Program-made: the position numbers and the translations under genes | The notes under the pieces: generated by a model | Databases searched by the model: none | Told to the model about the DNA's origin: nothing | What the model saw: only the letters and a program-made list of their open reading frames with translations | DNA from: Guillardia theta CCMP2712 | Lineage: Eukaryota; Cryptophyceae; Pyrenomonadales; Geminigeraceae | Length of the DNA: 64,000 nt | Assembly: GCF_000315625.1 (NCBI RefSeq) | Contig: NW_005434614.1 | Location: forward strand, 430,272 to 494,271 | Direction of reading: 5' to 3' | Part shown: positions 49,168 through 61,113 of the stretch, one piece after another | Layout of the letters: the number at the start of each line of letters is the position of its first letter | Position numbering within the stretch: position 1 is the first letter of the stretch

Positions 49168-51273
49168 ACATTCTGGGGTCAAACCGCGGTAGTCGAACTT
49201 AACGCAAAAGAGGAATGCGTATGCTGTTCTCATAGGATACCGGTGGTAGTGTACCCCTTGGTTTTTGAGGGGTGTTGCTCGGTAATATCAGTGGTAGGGG
49301 TGCTTCATATTTTGAACTGGCGTGTCCATTTGTTTTAACGACAATGAATTGTTTATTCGAATACATAGTACAAACAGTTGTACTGTGTAACGGTTCATAA
49401 CTGCTAATTTGTATCATCTAAAACAATTTTGATGACCCACCCTCATCGACAGGGTGGGGAAACGCTCCCCATCATTCCCATCGTCAATCGCACACCGACA
49501 TGCTGAGCCGCCGGGCGAGCACAGCAGCAAGGTCAACGAGCTGCCGCCATGAGCACAGATGAAGGACCGCCGAGTAAGAAGATGATCGCAAGGTACACTT
49601 GGCATCAAGAATCCAGCACAAATTCTTACTTGGTGATCTTGCAGAAGTGGATCAATCAGCATGAGTTCGTCATCCTACATTTCCGACGACTAAGTCAATC
49701 GTATCATCAATGTTCTCTTCAAGACTTCTGGGCTCTCAGAGTAATGTACTTTATCTAAAGACTCTCATGAACTGAATGATAATATCTGTAAGATCATGAC
49801 GAGTCCGCTTAATTAAGGCGCAATCACATCTCACTTGACCCCCTCCTTGGCACGTCTTCTGTACGCTTCGTTACATCGTTGCTTCACATCTTCAGAACTT
49901 GAAGTTTGATGATATTTGATTCTTTAAAATATGCCAATTAGTTGACTCTGAGTCACGAAGCTCTTGTTGAAGTATCTTCCCTCCTCTCTCCAAACTCTCC
50001 TCACTCAGGTCCTTTGGATGTTTGCACATTTGCTGAAATGCATGAACTTTGCTTTGCTTCCCTAAAGGCGGAGCTTGACGTCCAATTAAGCCTCAGATCA
50101 TATCAGGGATCAAGTCTTGAGCTTGTAAGCTGGCATGCAAGAATCTATTGTGCGTTGCAACCAGACTGACATGGCCGCGTTGAATGTAGAATCAAGGTTG
50201 GAGGTGTTATGTGATTTGACATTTCTTATTCATTAGAAGCATTTATCTCAGCATGTCGAACTACCAGCAAATTGACACGGACTCCCAGTCAATGATAATG
50301 ACAACCACAATAGCATATGGAATGTCTCCAACTGCGCGCACAACAGAATGGAAGCACATCATGCTGCAGGTGCACTGCCATCCAACACCGTGCCGTTGGA
50401 TTTGCTGTCTTCAAGAGTTGTCTACATTGTTTGTCATAAAGCGGCAAGGCTTTGAGCATGTGGACATGGATATATACAAGACTATGCATCTTTACAAAGT
50501 GTTTTTAAGTCATGCAACAAGAGATGCATCATTCAAAGGCGGAGAAGTTCAAACATGATGTGAAAAAGTCATGTGGCACAGTGAAGCATCTCTCATAAAT
50601 ATGATATTCCATCCAGCACATGAAGATGAAGGTCTTCGTGGAATAAAGGTCTTGGAATCTTGTAATACGTTTCAGCTGCAACCATTCAGAACCTAGTTCT
50701 CAACATCGCCAAGCTTTTGCTACCTGTTCACAACGATTAGAAAATGAACAATCCACAGAAGAACTCTCTACCTGTGTGATGGAATGGGTTCATTTTCACC
50801 TTCTTCTCTCACAAAATACTTTCGAGTCTCTTCATGCTCGTGTGTGTTCGTGGTATACTCGTCCCCTTCCATAGAAACAGACAACCGGCACAGAGGTTTT
50901 GACGAAGAGAGATGTTGATGAGGCTCACCTGCTGCGAGTGACTGCAACTTGGGCAAACATGCTCGCACAAAACTCAAACACTGAAGACAAGGATCGGCAG
51001 AGAAGAGCTTCGCGACATGAGAGAGGTATGGTGAGGGGAGACGCGCTGGGGTAGTGGGTGAAGGCGTGTAGAATTAAAACATTTTAGAAGGTACCAGGAA
51101 ACGATGAGCTAAACATCCAAAATCAATTTTAATCACGGTTTTGAATATGGTTTGAATTTGAACAGTACAAAATTTCAACCTGCGCGAATCACACACCGTG
51201 TACCCCCATTTTCCCATTCACCACCCCCTTGAGAATATAGGACGAAAACTACCGCGGTTTGACCCCAGAATGT
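49168..51273. mobile_element. Candidate element bounded by 25-bp perfect inverted repeats
   Basis: The 25 bases at 49168-49192 (core GGTCAAACCGCGGTAG) recur as the exact reverse complement at 51249-51273. This is the layout of terminal inverted repeats around about 2.1 kb. I see no transposase motif inside and no clear target-site duplication outside, so it could be a non-autonomous DNA transposon, a remnant, or a chance of two related repeats. The interior is AT-richer than its GC-rich right flank. Confidence 0.4.
49549..49758 (+). CDS. Possible small gene or first exons inside the inverted-repeat element
   Basis: An ATG in a good context (GCCGCCATGA) opens MSTDEGPPSKKMIAR. A GTACAC...TTGCAG intron (about 49591-49643) would join it to KWINQHEFVILHFRRLSQSY. 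No family is recognised and downstream exons are unclear, so this is weak. Confidence 0.22.
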   Translation: MSTDEGPPSKKMIARYTWHQESSTNSYLVILQKWINQHEFVILHFRRLSQSYHQCSLQDFWALRVMYFI

Positions 51274-51339
51274 GAGCCCAGCCGCCGAGCACGGTTTCCA
51301 AGATTCTCTGGCAACTTGATCCGATCACTTCAAGTTCAA

Positions 51340-51990
51340 GTTATCCAAAAGGCTTGATCCGATCATCGGGCCCGCGCCCCGGCCGACCAGGGGATCAGCG
51401 GCCTACCAGCCTCCGGCTCGGAAAGTTTTCAACGGTTGCCACGGTTCTCGCTGTCAGTGGGGGGCGGCGGCGGCTGTCACAGGCTGTGCTGTACTATGAT
51501 GATGAGGGGAGGACAGGGCCACTGATGCCCGGCCACTGAAGCCTGACCGTACCCCGGGGTGAGAAGCCTGCCCGGCCGGAGTCAGAAAGATAGAGGCACT
51601 GTGAAGCGTGACACGGGAGAACAACTTGAGAGCGGGCGGCTCAGCCTGTGAGCCTTCAGAGGCGGCTCTAGCCTTCTAGCCTTCCGAAGTTCAAACTGCC
51701 TCCCGAGCCCGCCCGGCTGTTCAGTCCGATCACCACTGCGCCCGCGCGGGCCGCGCCCTCCCGGAGCCGCGTGACTGATCGGACCGCAGTGAGCGCCGGG
51801 CGGCCGGCCCCGGGACCGGGCCGCCCTCGGACCGGTTTAACTGGGGCCGGCCCAGGGGCCGCGACACGGTAGTACGGTCCCCGACCGGGGGCTAACGGCG
51901 GTGCCGGGCCGCCGGCCCCCCCGGCCGCCGCCGTCACGCTGCTCTGGCAGAGTCAGGCCCGGGCGTGATGGGCCGGGCTTAGTAACACAC
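51340..51990. other. Very GC-rich island 1
   Basis: Dominated by GGCCGG, CCCGGG and GGGCCC, in sharp contrast to the AT-richer DNA just before it. Frames on both strands are open because of composition only. I find no rRNA or tRNA signature that I can recognise. It resembles in style the island at 62321-63560. Confidence 0.55.
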
Positions 51991-51999
51991 AAAGTTTTA

Positions 52000-53140
52000 A
52001 GTCACTAGTGAATGCCTTTGAGACAGGCAGGCGGGCCCGGTGAAGGGTAGAGGGTGACGGTGGCCTGGGGTGGGGTAGTAGTGGACCTTTTACGAGTGGA
52101 AAGTGGGGGAACATGGGGAGAAGAGGCCGGGCACATGAGGCGAGTCGGGGACCAGACCCCTCTTGCGGCCGGCCTCCAGGGGGTACAGAAAGGTACGGGT
52201 CCTTTTCGTCTCGAGAACTCTAGGACGTAGGACCAATGTCGTAGGAACAGGTCTCAAAGCCACACGATCAGACCTGCTTAGGCTTGCTAAGACCTGGGTC
52301 CTAGAACAAGGTTCAAACGTGGTGGAAGCACAAACACAATGAAACAGAGTTGGCGTAGCGAAAGTTGTCCTTTTGAGCACTTCCCTCGAATAAGTATAGA
52401 GATTTTACCCATGATCCTACATCAGTCCGCCATTGATGTTTGGCACAGCTAGAAAGTGCACCTCTTCACCTGCGTACTACCCCACCTTCTTTCTACAGCC
52501 CATATCTATATTGAACTACCCTTGTCCCATTCCTTACCACCCCCCTCACCCTCATCATGATCCTTTTGTATCTCGCGTGCACGTTCGGAGTTTGAACTGA
52601 AATCTCTTTGATTAGGGGTGGGGTGGTAATGACGAGGTCTGAAATTACACCACCCTTGGTTCCGAGTCTGATTGTATGGTGGGGATTCGAAGTGTTTGGG
52701 CCCTTTATCGGGGGGATCTGATAGAGTGGGGTAGTTTCACACCCCCACCCCATGAACTGACGGGTGGAAGCGCGCCGGGGAACACAGATGGAACAGATGT
52801 AGGTGGGTGGTCGGATCATGGGAAAGTTATAGGGGGGGGTCCTGTGAAATAGCGCTGCCTCGTTCATTGGAAATGGGCAACGTTTCGACTACCCCACCTG
52901 TAATAGATCTACTACCCAGGGTTTACCGGTAGAATTGTTGGGTATTCCTAGGGTAGTGTAAAGGGTGGGTGCAGAATGATCCCAGATCTAGGAACATGCA
53001 TTATACCAGGGTGGGTGTATACAGGAACCCCCTGTATCCTGTGTGACTGAGGGGGTATTTGTGGTGCTCTGATCCAGGTTGGGGGTAGAGGGGGGTAGGG
53101 TTTTCCATCCTGCTCCGTTTCCTTGCGCTCAGGGCAGGAG
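52000..53140. other. GGGGTAG-rich non-coding stretch 1
   Basis: Irregular G-rich motifs (GGGGTGGGGTAGTAG, GTGGGGTGGT, TAGGGTAGTGTAAAGGG) and their complements recur without a fixed period. It contains GGTACGGGTCCTTTT at 52192-52206, also found at 57379-57393. No gene is seen. Confidence 0.5.
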
Positions 53141-53631
53141 GGATTGACTTTGCTCAGTCTCTCTCTCCCGCTCCTTTCTCCTCTCCTCTCCTCTCCTCCC
53201 CTCCCCTCCCCTCTCCTCTCCTCTTCCATATCCTCTCCTCTCCCATCTCCTCATATCTCCTGGCTCCTCTAGCTCGGCTGACTTCCTTTAGCTCCAAGTT
53301 GGAACTAATCGACAATTCTGTGTTGGTATGAAAGCGGTGCACAGCCTCGGAGAAATGATACGAAATGGAATCGGCGTTGATGATTCTCTCGGCCGTTCTG
53401 CCCATTCCAACAAGACAGATGGGACGTCCTACCACAGTCTCGGTGAGAACGTGCATGCTCTCACGCGATCACATGTGCATGGTGGTGGCCCGTCCAAACC
53501 TACTTCTTTGTTGACAAGGCTGGGGTTGACTGACTAGTGATTCAGGCGCGGAAAGGACGATTGCGCGAAGACCTTCAACACCTCGGGGAGTAGATGATGT
53601 TGTTCTCCAGCATAGAGCAGAGAACCCCAGC
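53141..53631. other. Upstream flank of the kinase gene
   Basis: It begins with a CTCTCCTC-rich pyrimidine run (about 53160-53240). I see no coding exon, so it probably includes the kinase promoter and 5' leader. Confidence 0.4.
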
Positions 53632-54813
53632 ATGGAGGATGACTTTGACATCGCTGTTGCCAACGTTGATGCCCTCCCTGCCCACATTTACCGAGACGAC
53701 TCGAGTTCTTCTGTGAATCTGTTGGAGAAATTTTCAAATATTCCATTGAGAATACGTGGGAGAGCTGAGGCCTGGGAAGTTCCGCGGGATCAAATCAAAC
53801 TCGCAAGTAAAATAGGGGAAGGAACAGGTGGAGTGGTCTATCTCTGCAGATGGAGGGGTTTGGATTGTGCAGCCAAGCTGTTAAGCACTGCTTCCAAAGT
53901 CTCTGTAGAATATCACGATATGATCAATGAGATCTCAACAATATCCCATCTCCGTCATCCCAACCTGGTGCTTTTTCTGGGTGCTTGCACTGTGTCAGAG
54001 CCATTGCTTATCTTGAGCGAGTACATGGCAGGGGGATCACTGGAGGACAGATTTGACCTGAAAAAGAAGCAACTTGGGAGACCTTGGAAGCCGTCGAGAA
54101 TTCAAGCGATCAACTGGTGCATGGACTTATCTCGCGCTGTCTGCTTTCTCCACAATTGCACAACTCCGATTATTCATCGCGACCTGAAACCTGCTAACCT
54201 GCTGTTGAGTGAAAATGACCACCTCAAGGTCTCTGATTTTGGTCTTTGCAAGACATTAGCCAAAGTCAAGGAGGATGGAACTCCTTATACGATGACAGGA
54301 TGTACAGGAACAAAAAGATATATGGCACCTGAGGTGGTTTTGAGCCAGCCAGATTATGATGAAAAAGTGGACATCTATTCTATGGCAATGATCTTTTGGT
54401 ACATCTTCAAGGGAGAGCGTCCATTCAATTTGATCGAGCCTCAACTCATCTCCTTGCTAACCTCGTCGAGGGGACTGCGTCCAGACTCGAGGGCGATAGG
54501 TCAGCAGTTTGATTTGAATGATTGCAGAGATTTGATAGTTGACTCCCCAGGTTGGCCTGAGCTTGAAGAGCTGGTGGAATGTATGTGGGCAGAAAATCCC
54601 AAGCTGGTTGTCCTCTCTCTTGGTATTTTTACATGCTGACCATGGAAACAGCGGCCATCTGCTGTTGAAATCGTTTCTAAGCTGAAGGTCATGCAATCAG
54701 CAGCTAATGCCTCTTCTGAAGATGTGAGAGACGATGCGTGTAATGTCTGTCGTGTTGACATTCTGCAGGCAAAGGTGACATGTAAATGCAAGTTCAATTG
54801 TGTTGTACAGTAG
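53632..54813 (+). CDS. TKL-type protein kinase
   Basis: Two exons. Exon 1 (53632-54606) holds nearly the whole kinase domain: glycine loop GEGTGGVV, ATP-site Lys in CAAKLL, hinge LSEYMAGGSLED, catalytic loop HRDLKPANLLL, DFGLCK, activation-segment end YMAPEVV, and FKGERPF. The 45-base intron 54607-54651 (GTTGTC...AACAG) joins NPKL to RPSAVEIVSKLK, completing subdomain XI. The tail is Cys-rich (CNVCRVDILQAKVTCKCKFN) and ends at 54811-54813. Reading through the intron instead would stop at 54637-54639 and lose the last helix. All catalytic residues are present, so an active Ser/Thr or dual-specificity kinase is expected. The HPNLVLFLGAC phrase places it with TKL/CTR1-like kinases. Only about 55 residues precede the domain, with no recognised targeting module. 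Confidence 0.92.
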
Positions 54814-54926
54814 CTAGTCATTAAACAACCGCCACCCTTGTAATTCTTGAAAATAAGTACCAGACGATTAGCATTGTTCAACTCATGGCGATCAAATCGA
54901 AATCTCTCCGTCGCTGAGACGAGGCT

Positions 54927-57080
54927 TCAGGACAGTTGTGGAAACGAAAGACCTGCGGTTGAACGAGGGCCAAGTGACATTCGGTTTGAAGGGGAATACT
55001 ATAGAGATCCTGTGTTACCTTCTGGATATTGCATCCAATTACTGCTAGCCCACTTCACACCAGCTGCAGGGCCCTGTCGCAAGGTCATGAATTTGCTTGA
55101 ATTCATTGATGCTACCTCAACAAGATGTAACTGGAATGTGTGACGCTCGCGCTCAGTGCGGTTTGATAATGACAGATGGTCCAGAGTTCCAGCAAAGCAA
55201 ACCTGAGTATGGAGAATTGTCAAACGATTCAATCGACAGGAGAAAATGAGCAATGCTAAATGGCAAGCGAATCAAGAGCAACCAAGTGAGAGGATACGAG
55301 TGAGGCGAAGGAAAACTATGTTGAAACAATATTACCAAGTCGCCAGCCTTCACCGGAAGAGAAACAAATCCTGCCTGCAGCATGCTCAACAAATATGTGC
55401 GACTGGATCTAATCATTTCTGACCTTTTTGAGCGCCTCAACAGTCTCTTGCGAGTAGTGCGGATTTCCTCCAGGAACTTTCCCAACCCATTTCTTTGCCT
55501 CTTCATGCCTCCCTACTGTCTCGTGAGCCCATTTCAGGAAATTCATACATCATTAAGCTTCACCAGGTCCAGGCTCGTTCACCTCAACGGTGTTCAAGGT
55601 GATCTGTTACAACGAACGTCTCAGTGAAGCCTACAGACATCCAGCAACAGGTCACTGAGACAGAGAGGTATGGAGGGGAATCAACCCGGGCGAAAGCAAA
55701 GGCGGGTGGAAAGGTTGCGAGGAAGGATGCGAAAGGAAGGCAAGTCGCAGGATAACATGGTTGATTGGAACAAAATGGGGACAAGAAAGAAAGGGAGAAA
55801 GACCTTTCCGCTTGTGTCAGGTTCATTCCTTAACAGCTGGGCTCGCAAAGGTTCACTGCAGAGGATATCAGGGAGGAGAGAGAATGGGTGATTAAGAATA
55901 ATGGTCAGGGATGGGAATCTAAAGAGTAGCTATCATTAGAATGGTAAAAGAGGGCTATGGGAAGAGTAATTATCACCAGGATGTGGAGTGGGGAATGTCA
56001 GGAGTAAAGATCACCGGTGAGAGCCTTTGCGTGCCCAAAGGCATCCATTCAGTTCGTCTGCTTCGTCCAATGCTAGCCACAAGCCAAGACACCTGAGCGC
56101 AAATGAGACTCGTTGCAGGCGTTAGACATGGTTGCAAACGTCTGCACTGGCTCGGTGAACAGGTATGTTGAGTCCTGATGCGACGTAACTTCTCCTCCTT
56201 GGATACCAGGGATGAGGAGGCAAGGAAGACATGTCATGTGTTCGAGCACCTATCTTGGCTTGTTTGAAGATGTACATCGATTGCGGCAGTACAGGATCCT
56301 AGCAACCCCTCACGCGCCGCATCTCTGCAGGAAGGATACCTTGTAGCCAAGGCTCTTCACCAAGGCCTTCACCTTATCTGACTGCGCGTACTGGCGAAAG
56401 ACGGGATCGATGAAATGCAGACCGTGACCAACTTTGTTGATGATGCTCGCCTTGTTGTTGAACGGCTTTACGACCCCAGTGTCCTTCACCTCAAGCCCTA
56501 AGAAGATGTCGCATGGCAGCTGAACATTACCTTGTCGACTGCCTCGGCTTCCAAGAAGAACCTGACCTGATGAGGCATGAGCGAACATGGCAAGCAACCC
56601 ATCGTGTCCATCACCGTGGACGCCGAGCCCAAAAAATACTCCTGAATCAACATCATCCCATCACCGTCATCTCCATCAAAGTATCAGAGCTTGCACACCT
56701 GATTGAGTTTGTCGTTGCCGTACGTGTGGAACACTGAGCCTCTCGCCTCCTCTGGGTCCCATTGGTCGATGAGCTGTTGCATTCTTCCTGCAGATTTGGT
56801 CGGCATACCTCGCGCGTTCTAGCCTTTTACCTTTCATCTCCTTGACCTCATCTTGAGACGCAAACCCCGGTAAAACCTTGAGGTTGTTCAGTTGGTGAGA
56901 GTGAAAGTAAACAAGATCTCACGATGATTCCGTCACGTATGAAGTCCTTCACATGCTCACTGTCAGGAGAGCATTCCGCTTGCCCGGGAATGGTGTAACT
57001 GTTAACCGTCGTGAGCAAAAAAGTTCTATCTCCCAATTGCTGCTCTCAGCCCATGCAGGATCCAAAAGCGCAGATGGCAT
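54927..57080 (-). CDS. Phytanoyl-CoA dioxygenase (PhyH/PHYHD1-like) protein
   Basis: Many small exons assemble into a PhyH-family Fe(II)/2-oxoglutarate oxygenase. Pieces in order are [51 protein letters not shown], and the long exon with [20 protein letters not shown] and [12 protein letters not shown]. Then come [86 protein letters not shown], and [20 protein letters not shown]. The end is [14 protein letters not shown] joined in phase to GLSFPQLS, stop at 54927. The H-x-D iron ligands are in TSHQDS, and the third His is probably in LDHLSLSN. This order closely follows PHYHD1, whose physiological substrate is poorly known. The start at 57080 is a guess because the first exon is weak. It is convergent with the kinase, about 110 bases away. 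Confidence 0.85.
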
Positions 57081-57979
57081 CGGCTCTCTTCCTTCTCTGC
57101 TCCTCTTGTGATGATCCACTTCTTCTGGTGTCTCTTCTCGCCCTCCTCTCGTCTTCTCTTCTCTTCCCCTACCCGCTCGCTGATCCGATCGATTCACCTG
57201 AACTGCGCCATGGCGCAATTTGCTTTTGCAAATTGAGGCGGGCTCGTTTTACTTTAAACATTCCACAAGTAAATCACTATTGGGTCCCATCGGCGTACGG
57301 GCCCGGCCCGGACCCGGCTGTGATCCAATTTCCATCTAGAAGGACGTAGTGCTAGAAGGGAGGGGTAGTCGGCATTTCGGTACGGGTCCTTTTACTTCGT
57401 CTTGACACGTAAATCTTGTGAGGATGGAAGCGACTTCGAGTAGGTAGGGTACTTTTACTAGGGGTGGTCAAGTATAAAGGGGGTGCGAGTTTCAATAATC
57501 CAGGGAAATGCTGCGGGATGCGAGCGGGAGAGGACGAGAAAAGGAGGCAGGAGAAGATAGAGGAGCTGTTGGTGCCTACAATGATGCTCGTGATGCCGAT
57601 GAATCGAATCCGATGTGAAACAGGGAGGGTAAATACACTAGAAAGTATTCAGTAGGCTGGGGACTGTCACGAAGGAATAGCATTCGCACAAACAACAGAA
57701 GGAGACAGAATCGGTTGTCTGGAGAAAGAAAATGAAGGGCTTTCAGCAAGTTGAATGAATATACATGAAGGGTAGATACTATGAAGGTGCACTCTAGGAA
57801 GCAGCTTGGCAAGAGATGGTTCAAATGCGTGGATGAAGAATTCCGTAGTGTTTAGATAGCAATGCTTGTGCAGGGCTGTCTGAAATGTGGACCAGTGACA
57901 TCTTTGGGGTTGAGTCTGTTTCTCTTCATGTGGTTGAGCTAGCATCTTTTTATCTGGTTGTGCAGGAAACAAAACGAAG
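57081..57979. other. Intergenic region between divergent genes
   Basis: It holds a short GC-rich patch (GGGCCCGGCCCGGACCCGG, about 57300), then GGGGTAG-type motifs and GGTACGGGTCCTTTT (57379-57393). This looks like a short relic of the same repeat family as at 51.3-53.1 kb. The right part is unremarkable. Confidence 0.5.
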
Positions 57980-59048
57980 ATGAGAATCGGGCAATCTATC
58001 CTGCCGAGATTGCATGGCGGCATCCGAGCAATTAGATTCAACACGACATCTGCAACTGCTTCATGTTCATCTCAATGGCTGTATCGATCAGCACAAGGGT
58101 CTGTTGGAGTTTTGCCCTGTGCGTACAAGAATGGCATGCAGAGACGATCGCTTCGACCCAGCTTGAATGTGTTTCACGATATGCAGAGGAGCTACGTTAC
58201 CGGCACGTGGGCTGCCCGCACAATGATGCCGGTTCATGCTAGGACGTTGCTTCCTTGCTTTTTCTGGAAGGAGCATCGAACGTTTACTTCAGAAGCCCCA
58301 GGTTCAGAATTGATTCTCTCTTTGACACCGATGTGCGTTGTGAGATGTGAGTTACAGCGGAAAGTCAGAAAGACAAATTCAAGAGGCTGATGCAGGTTAA
58401 CAGCTGGACATCAAGGACCTCTTTTCTGAATGACCGAGATCTCAGGAATATGGAAAAGTAGTTCTACTGTCTCATTCAACAATATGGGGGCTCTCTTTGA
58501 TGGTATTTGATGCAAAGGACATCTCGTCTCTAATGATGCGATCAGGGAACCTACGCTTTCATCCAATCCATGGATCTCACTGCCTTCATCGAGCTTCTTC
58601 CCAAGTCGTGAGTAACATTATTGAGACAACTGCTATACGACAATGTTGAAACTCCCTCAGGATCGCTTCCCATGTCGATCCATCAGCAGGCAAGTGCAAT
58701 GCTATACCGTTTCCTCGTTCACAATGCTCCGATCTCAGGAGCGTTTGCGATTGCTTTCGTTCTCGTCAAGCTCACAGGGTGTGCGAGTAGTTTGAAGGGC
58801 CTTGCAGATTGATTGTGTTGCTCTGCAGCCCCGCGAGGCTCATGATCGACTTCGCCATCACACCAACTCTCGCGGGATTTCTCAGACAGACGTGGCTCGC
58901 AGGTGGACGTCATGAAGGGTGGTCTGACATCTCGAAGAATGATGTCTTTTTAGGCCCTCTTGGCCTCAAGAAATTCACTGAAGATGATAAGAACGCTTAC
59001 AAGGTCGTCGGCCGCCTGGCTCGAGATGTGGGTCAAACGAGTGCTTGA
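57980..59048 (+). CDS. FAM210/DUF1279-like membrane protein, probably mitochondrial
   Basis: Exon 1 starts MRIGQSILPRLHGGIRAIRF and is rich in Arg and Ser with few acids, like a mitochondrial presequence. Later exons give ESQKDKFKRLMQ, EYGKVVLLSHSTIWGLSLMV, TYAFIQSMDLTAFIELLPKS, HNAPISGAFAIAFVLVKLTG, then PARLMIDFAITPTLAGFLRQ and a polar tail ending VGQTSA (stop 59046-59048). K..YG.V......S, followed by a second hydrophobic segment and P.R..I....TP..A..L, is the DUF1279 layout found in FAM210 proteins. In animals these are mitochondrial membrane proteins that influence mitochondrial translation and cell energetics. The exon 1 donor is not exactly placed. Confidence 0.68.
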
Positions 59049-59607
59049 GTGATGAAACTGACTCAGTGTAGCGGATGATAGAGCGCGCGGGCCAGGGTCG
59101 AACAATAGCCAAGTTGACGTATAAGAGGATAAGAGATTCGAAACACACGGTGAGAAAGAGTTTGTGATGAAGATGAGAGGTGACAAGATTTGATTTCAGA
59201 TCAAAGCGATCTCGGTATATCTCTCATGACAAAATCAAATTTCATTGGCCTTCACTTGTGCTCATGCAAAAAAATTTGGTCTTCAAATGTGCTAATGCGG
59301 ATAATGATCTTTTCCCTTCTCTGTTTCGATTTGCTCTCAACCAATGTGCCCTCAGTTGACAATCTTGTCAACCCTGCAGACTTGGAGAGAGCTGAACCGC
59401 TACCTCAATCGCCTCGATCTGGTGGGCAATCTTAAAGGCTCTTCAGCCCTTTGAACATTGCAGCAGATACGGCTTAGAGCAGAATATTCGAAATCGATAA
59501 GGAGGAAGCTAGAAAACTTGAGGTTTGTTGTTTGTTCGTTGAGCGAAATGTCACAAACATGCAGGTCAAGATCTATGAAAAGACGGGGCAAGTAATTTAT
59601 TACAGTT
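59049..59607. other. Intergenic gap between convergent genes
   Basis: About 560 bases lie between the FAM210-like stop and the PH-protein stop. I see nothing beyond presumed 3' flanks. Confidence 0.45.
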
Positions 59608-61113
59608 TTAATCTTTCAAGTTATGCGCATCCTTCTTCAAACTAGACATTGCCCTCCGCAACATCGTAAAATCCATACTGATGCTTCGTTTGTCGGCACC
59701 AACATCATGCCCACCTCGTTGACAGAACTTGGAGCGCATCTCATCCATCTCATTGCTCTTTTGCATCTGAGCAGGCTTCGTCCAAGGTCTCAATGATTCA
59801 ATCCATTCTTTCCTGTTCTTGAAATTGGAAATCCGGAAATTGAACGAGCTGCCTCCTTTAACTGGGGTGAGATGGATTATGGTGAGGTCTTTCTCATCAC
59901 TCTTCAAAGTCATCCCCCGCAAGCTGATGACCTCCATAGGGTCTGATGTCTCTGACTTCTTTACGTTCAGATCTCCCTCAATGCTGAGCTCACAGAAGCG
60001 CATTTCCCACTTGCAGGAGAAGAAGCACCTTGTCTTCACCTCCATCCATCCTGACTTTAAGAAAGGAGCGGTGGGCGCAGAGGCAGACAACTCTTTCTTC
60101 TGCTTGAACAGCAGCATGAGACTCGGAGTCTTGCGCATCGGGAATGAAGACACAGACTTCTGCTTCTTGGTAGGTGCCCAAAGGTCATACAGATGTTGCT
60201 TCCGAACATCCTCGTTGGACTCACAAGCTGCTGCGATGATCTGAACTGCACTCCCGTGGTAGTTTCCTGTAGCCAACAGTGATCTTATGGATGGATGGGG
60301 TCGAGACTTTGCTTGCAAACCACATTCGATCTCATCTTTTTCCGAGAGTTCCTCTGTCAGGGGAGAATCGAGCTTCTCCGACTTTTCACTCGGGGCTTGT
60401 TCGACACTAGATGCCTCAGAGTCCATCGCTAAAATTTCCGCAGCGATCTTGCTGGGCAGCGGATTCAAGCTTCCAATACCGGCTGGCATAGATATCGATC
60501 TTGTCGAAGACTTCTGAAGAGAAGGAGCTCGGGGAAGAAATGCTGCCTTGGACGTGGGTGTTGCCGTGATGGAGAGTGCTGCACTGGCCGACACCGCCCT
60601 ATCGAACGCTGCATTGTACACTGTAGAGGAGAAGGAGGAGGAGAAAGTAGAACTTTTGCTTGAGGTTGGGGATCTGGAAATAGTCGAAGCACTTGAAATC
60701 ACCGAAGCCGAAGATGTAATTGACACGTTTTGCGTAGATGGCGGAAGATTGGTGAGGTCTACCTTTGGACGAATGGGAGGTCTCCCCGTGTTGATTATTG
60801 GTGCTGGTTCCGTATTGATTGTTGATGCCAGTTCCGTATCTTTCAAGTGATTTGGTGTTGGTGAATAGCAGGAGCAGTTGTCTGATCCTTCTTTCTCTCC
60901 CGAAGGAGGGCGCGCAGCAGGAGGGAGGGGACGGATAGAACTAGCCTGCGAAGGCTTTCCAGCTTCCGGGGACCGTGATGAGGGCAACCCAGCCGGTTCA
61001 GAAGAAAGAGAGGCATGCATGGTCATGGGTGGACTTAAAGACAGAGATTCAGCTCCCGGGGATTGCGTAGCAATAGATTCGTTCGTCGAGGAGTCGTCTC
61101 GACGTGGGACCAT
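59608..61113 (-). CDS. PH-domain protein (501 residues), related to the one at 5984-6697
   Basis: This is a single open exon. The first ~230 residues are Ser/Thr/Pro-rich and probably disordered. Residues about 275-310 carry IIAAACESNEDVRKQHLYDL then WAPTKKQK, matching DVRKQQLYDMWAP in the smaller paralogue. A PH domain follows at about residues 350-455: GWMEVKTRCFFSCKWEMRFC, then ISLRGMTLKSDEKDLTIIHL, ending in the diagnostic Trp helix (NRKEWIESLRPW). The tail after the domain (RSISMDFTMLRRAMSSL) also matches the paralogue's tail (RTFSLDNSLLARRQS), which could be a phosphorylation-prone motif. The ligand is unknown. No enzyme domain is present. Confidence 0.8.
   Translation of the reverse strand: MVPRRDDSSTNESIATQSPGAESLSLSPPMTMHASLSSEPAGLPSSRSPEAGKPSQASSIRPLPPAARPPSGEKEGSDNCSCYSPTPNHLKDTELASTINTEPAPIINTGRPPIRPKVDLTNLPPSTQNVSITSSASVISSASTISRSPTSSKSSTFSSSFSSTVYNAAFDRAVSASAALSITATPTSKAAFLPRAPSLQKSSTRSISMPAGIGSLNPLPSKIAAEILAMDSEASSVEQAPSEKSEKLDSPLTEELSEKDEIECGLQAKSRPHPSIRSLLATGNYHGSAVQIIAAACESNEDVRKQHLYDLWAPTKKQKSVSSFPMRKTPSLMLLFKQKKELSASAPTAPFLKSGWMEVKTRCFFSCKWEMRFCELSIEGDLNVKKSETSDPMEVISLRGMTLKSDEKDLTIIHLTPVKGGSSFNFRISNFKNRKEWIESLRPWTKPAQMQKSNEMDEMRSKFCQRGGHDVGADKRSISMDFTMLRRAMSSLKKDAHNLKD

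Noticed and set aside
51668-51937. Pro/Gly/Ala/Arg-rich frame in the GC island (and similar ones at 62360-62960)
   Set aside because: All frames are open because stop codons are rare in such GC-rich DNA; there is no domain or splice signal.
51340-51990. GC island as ribosomal RNA
   Set aside because: I could not find any conserved rRNA core sequence, and there are no paired flanking genes.
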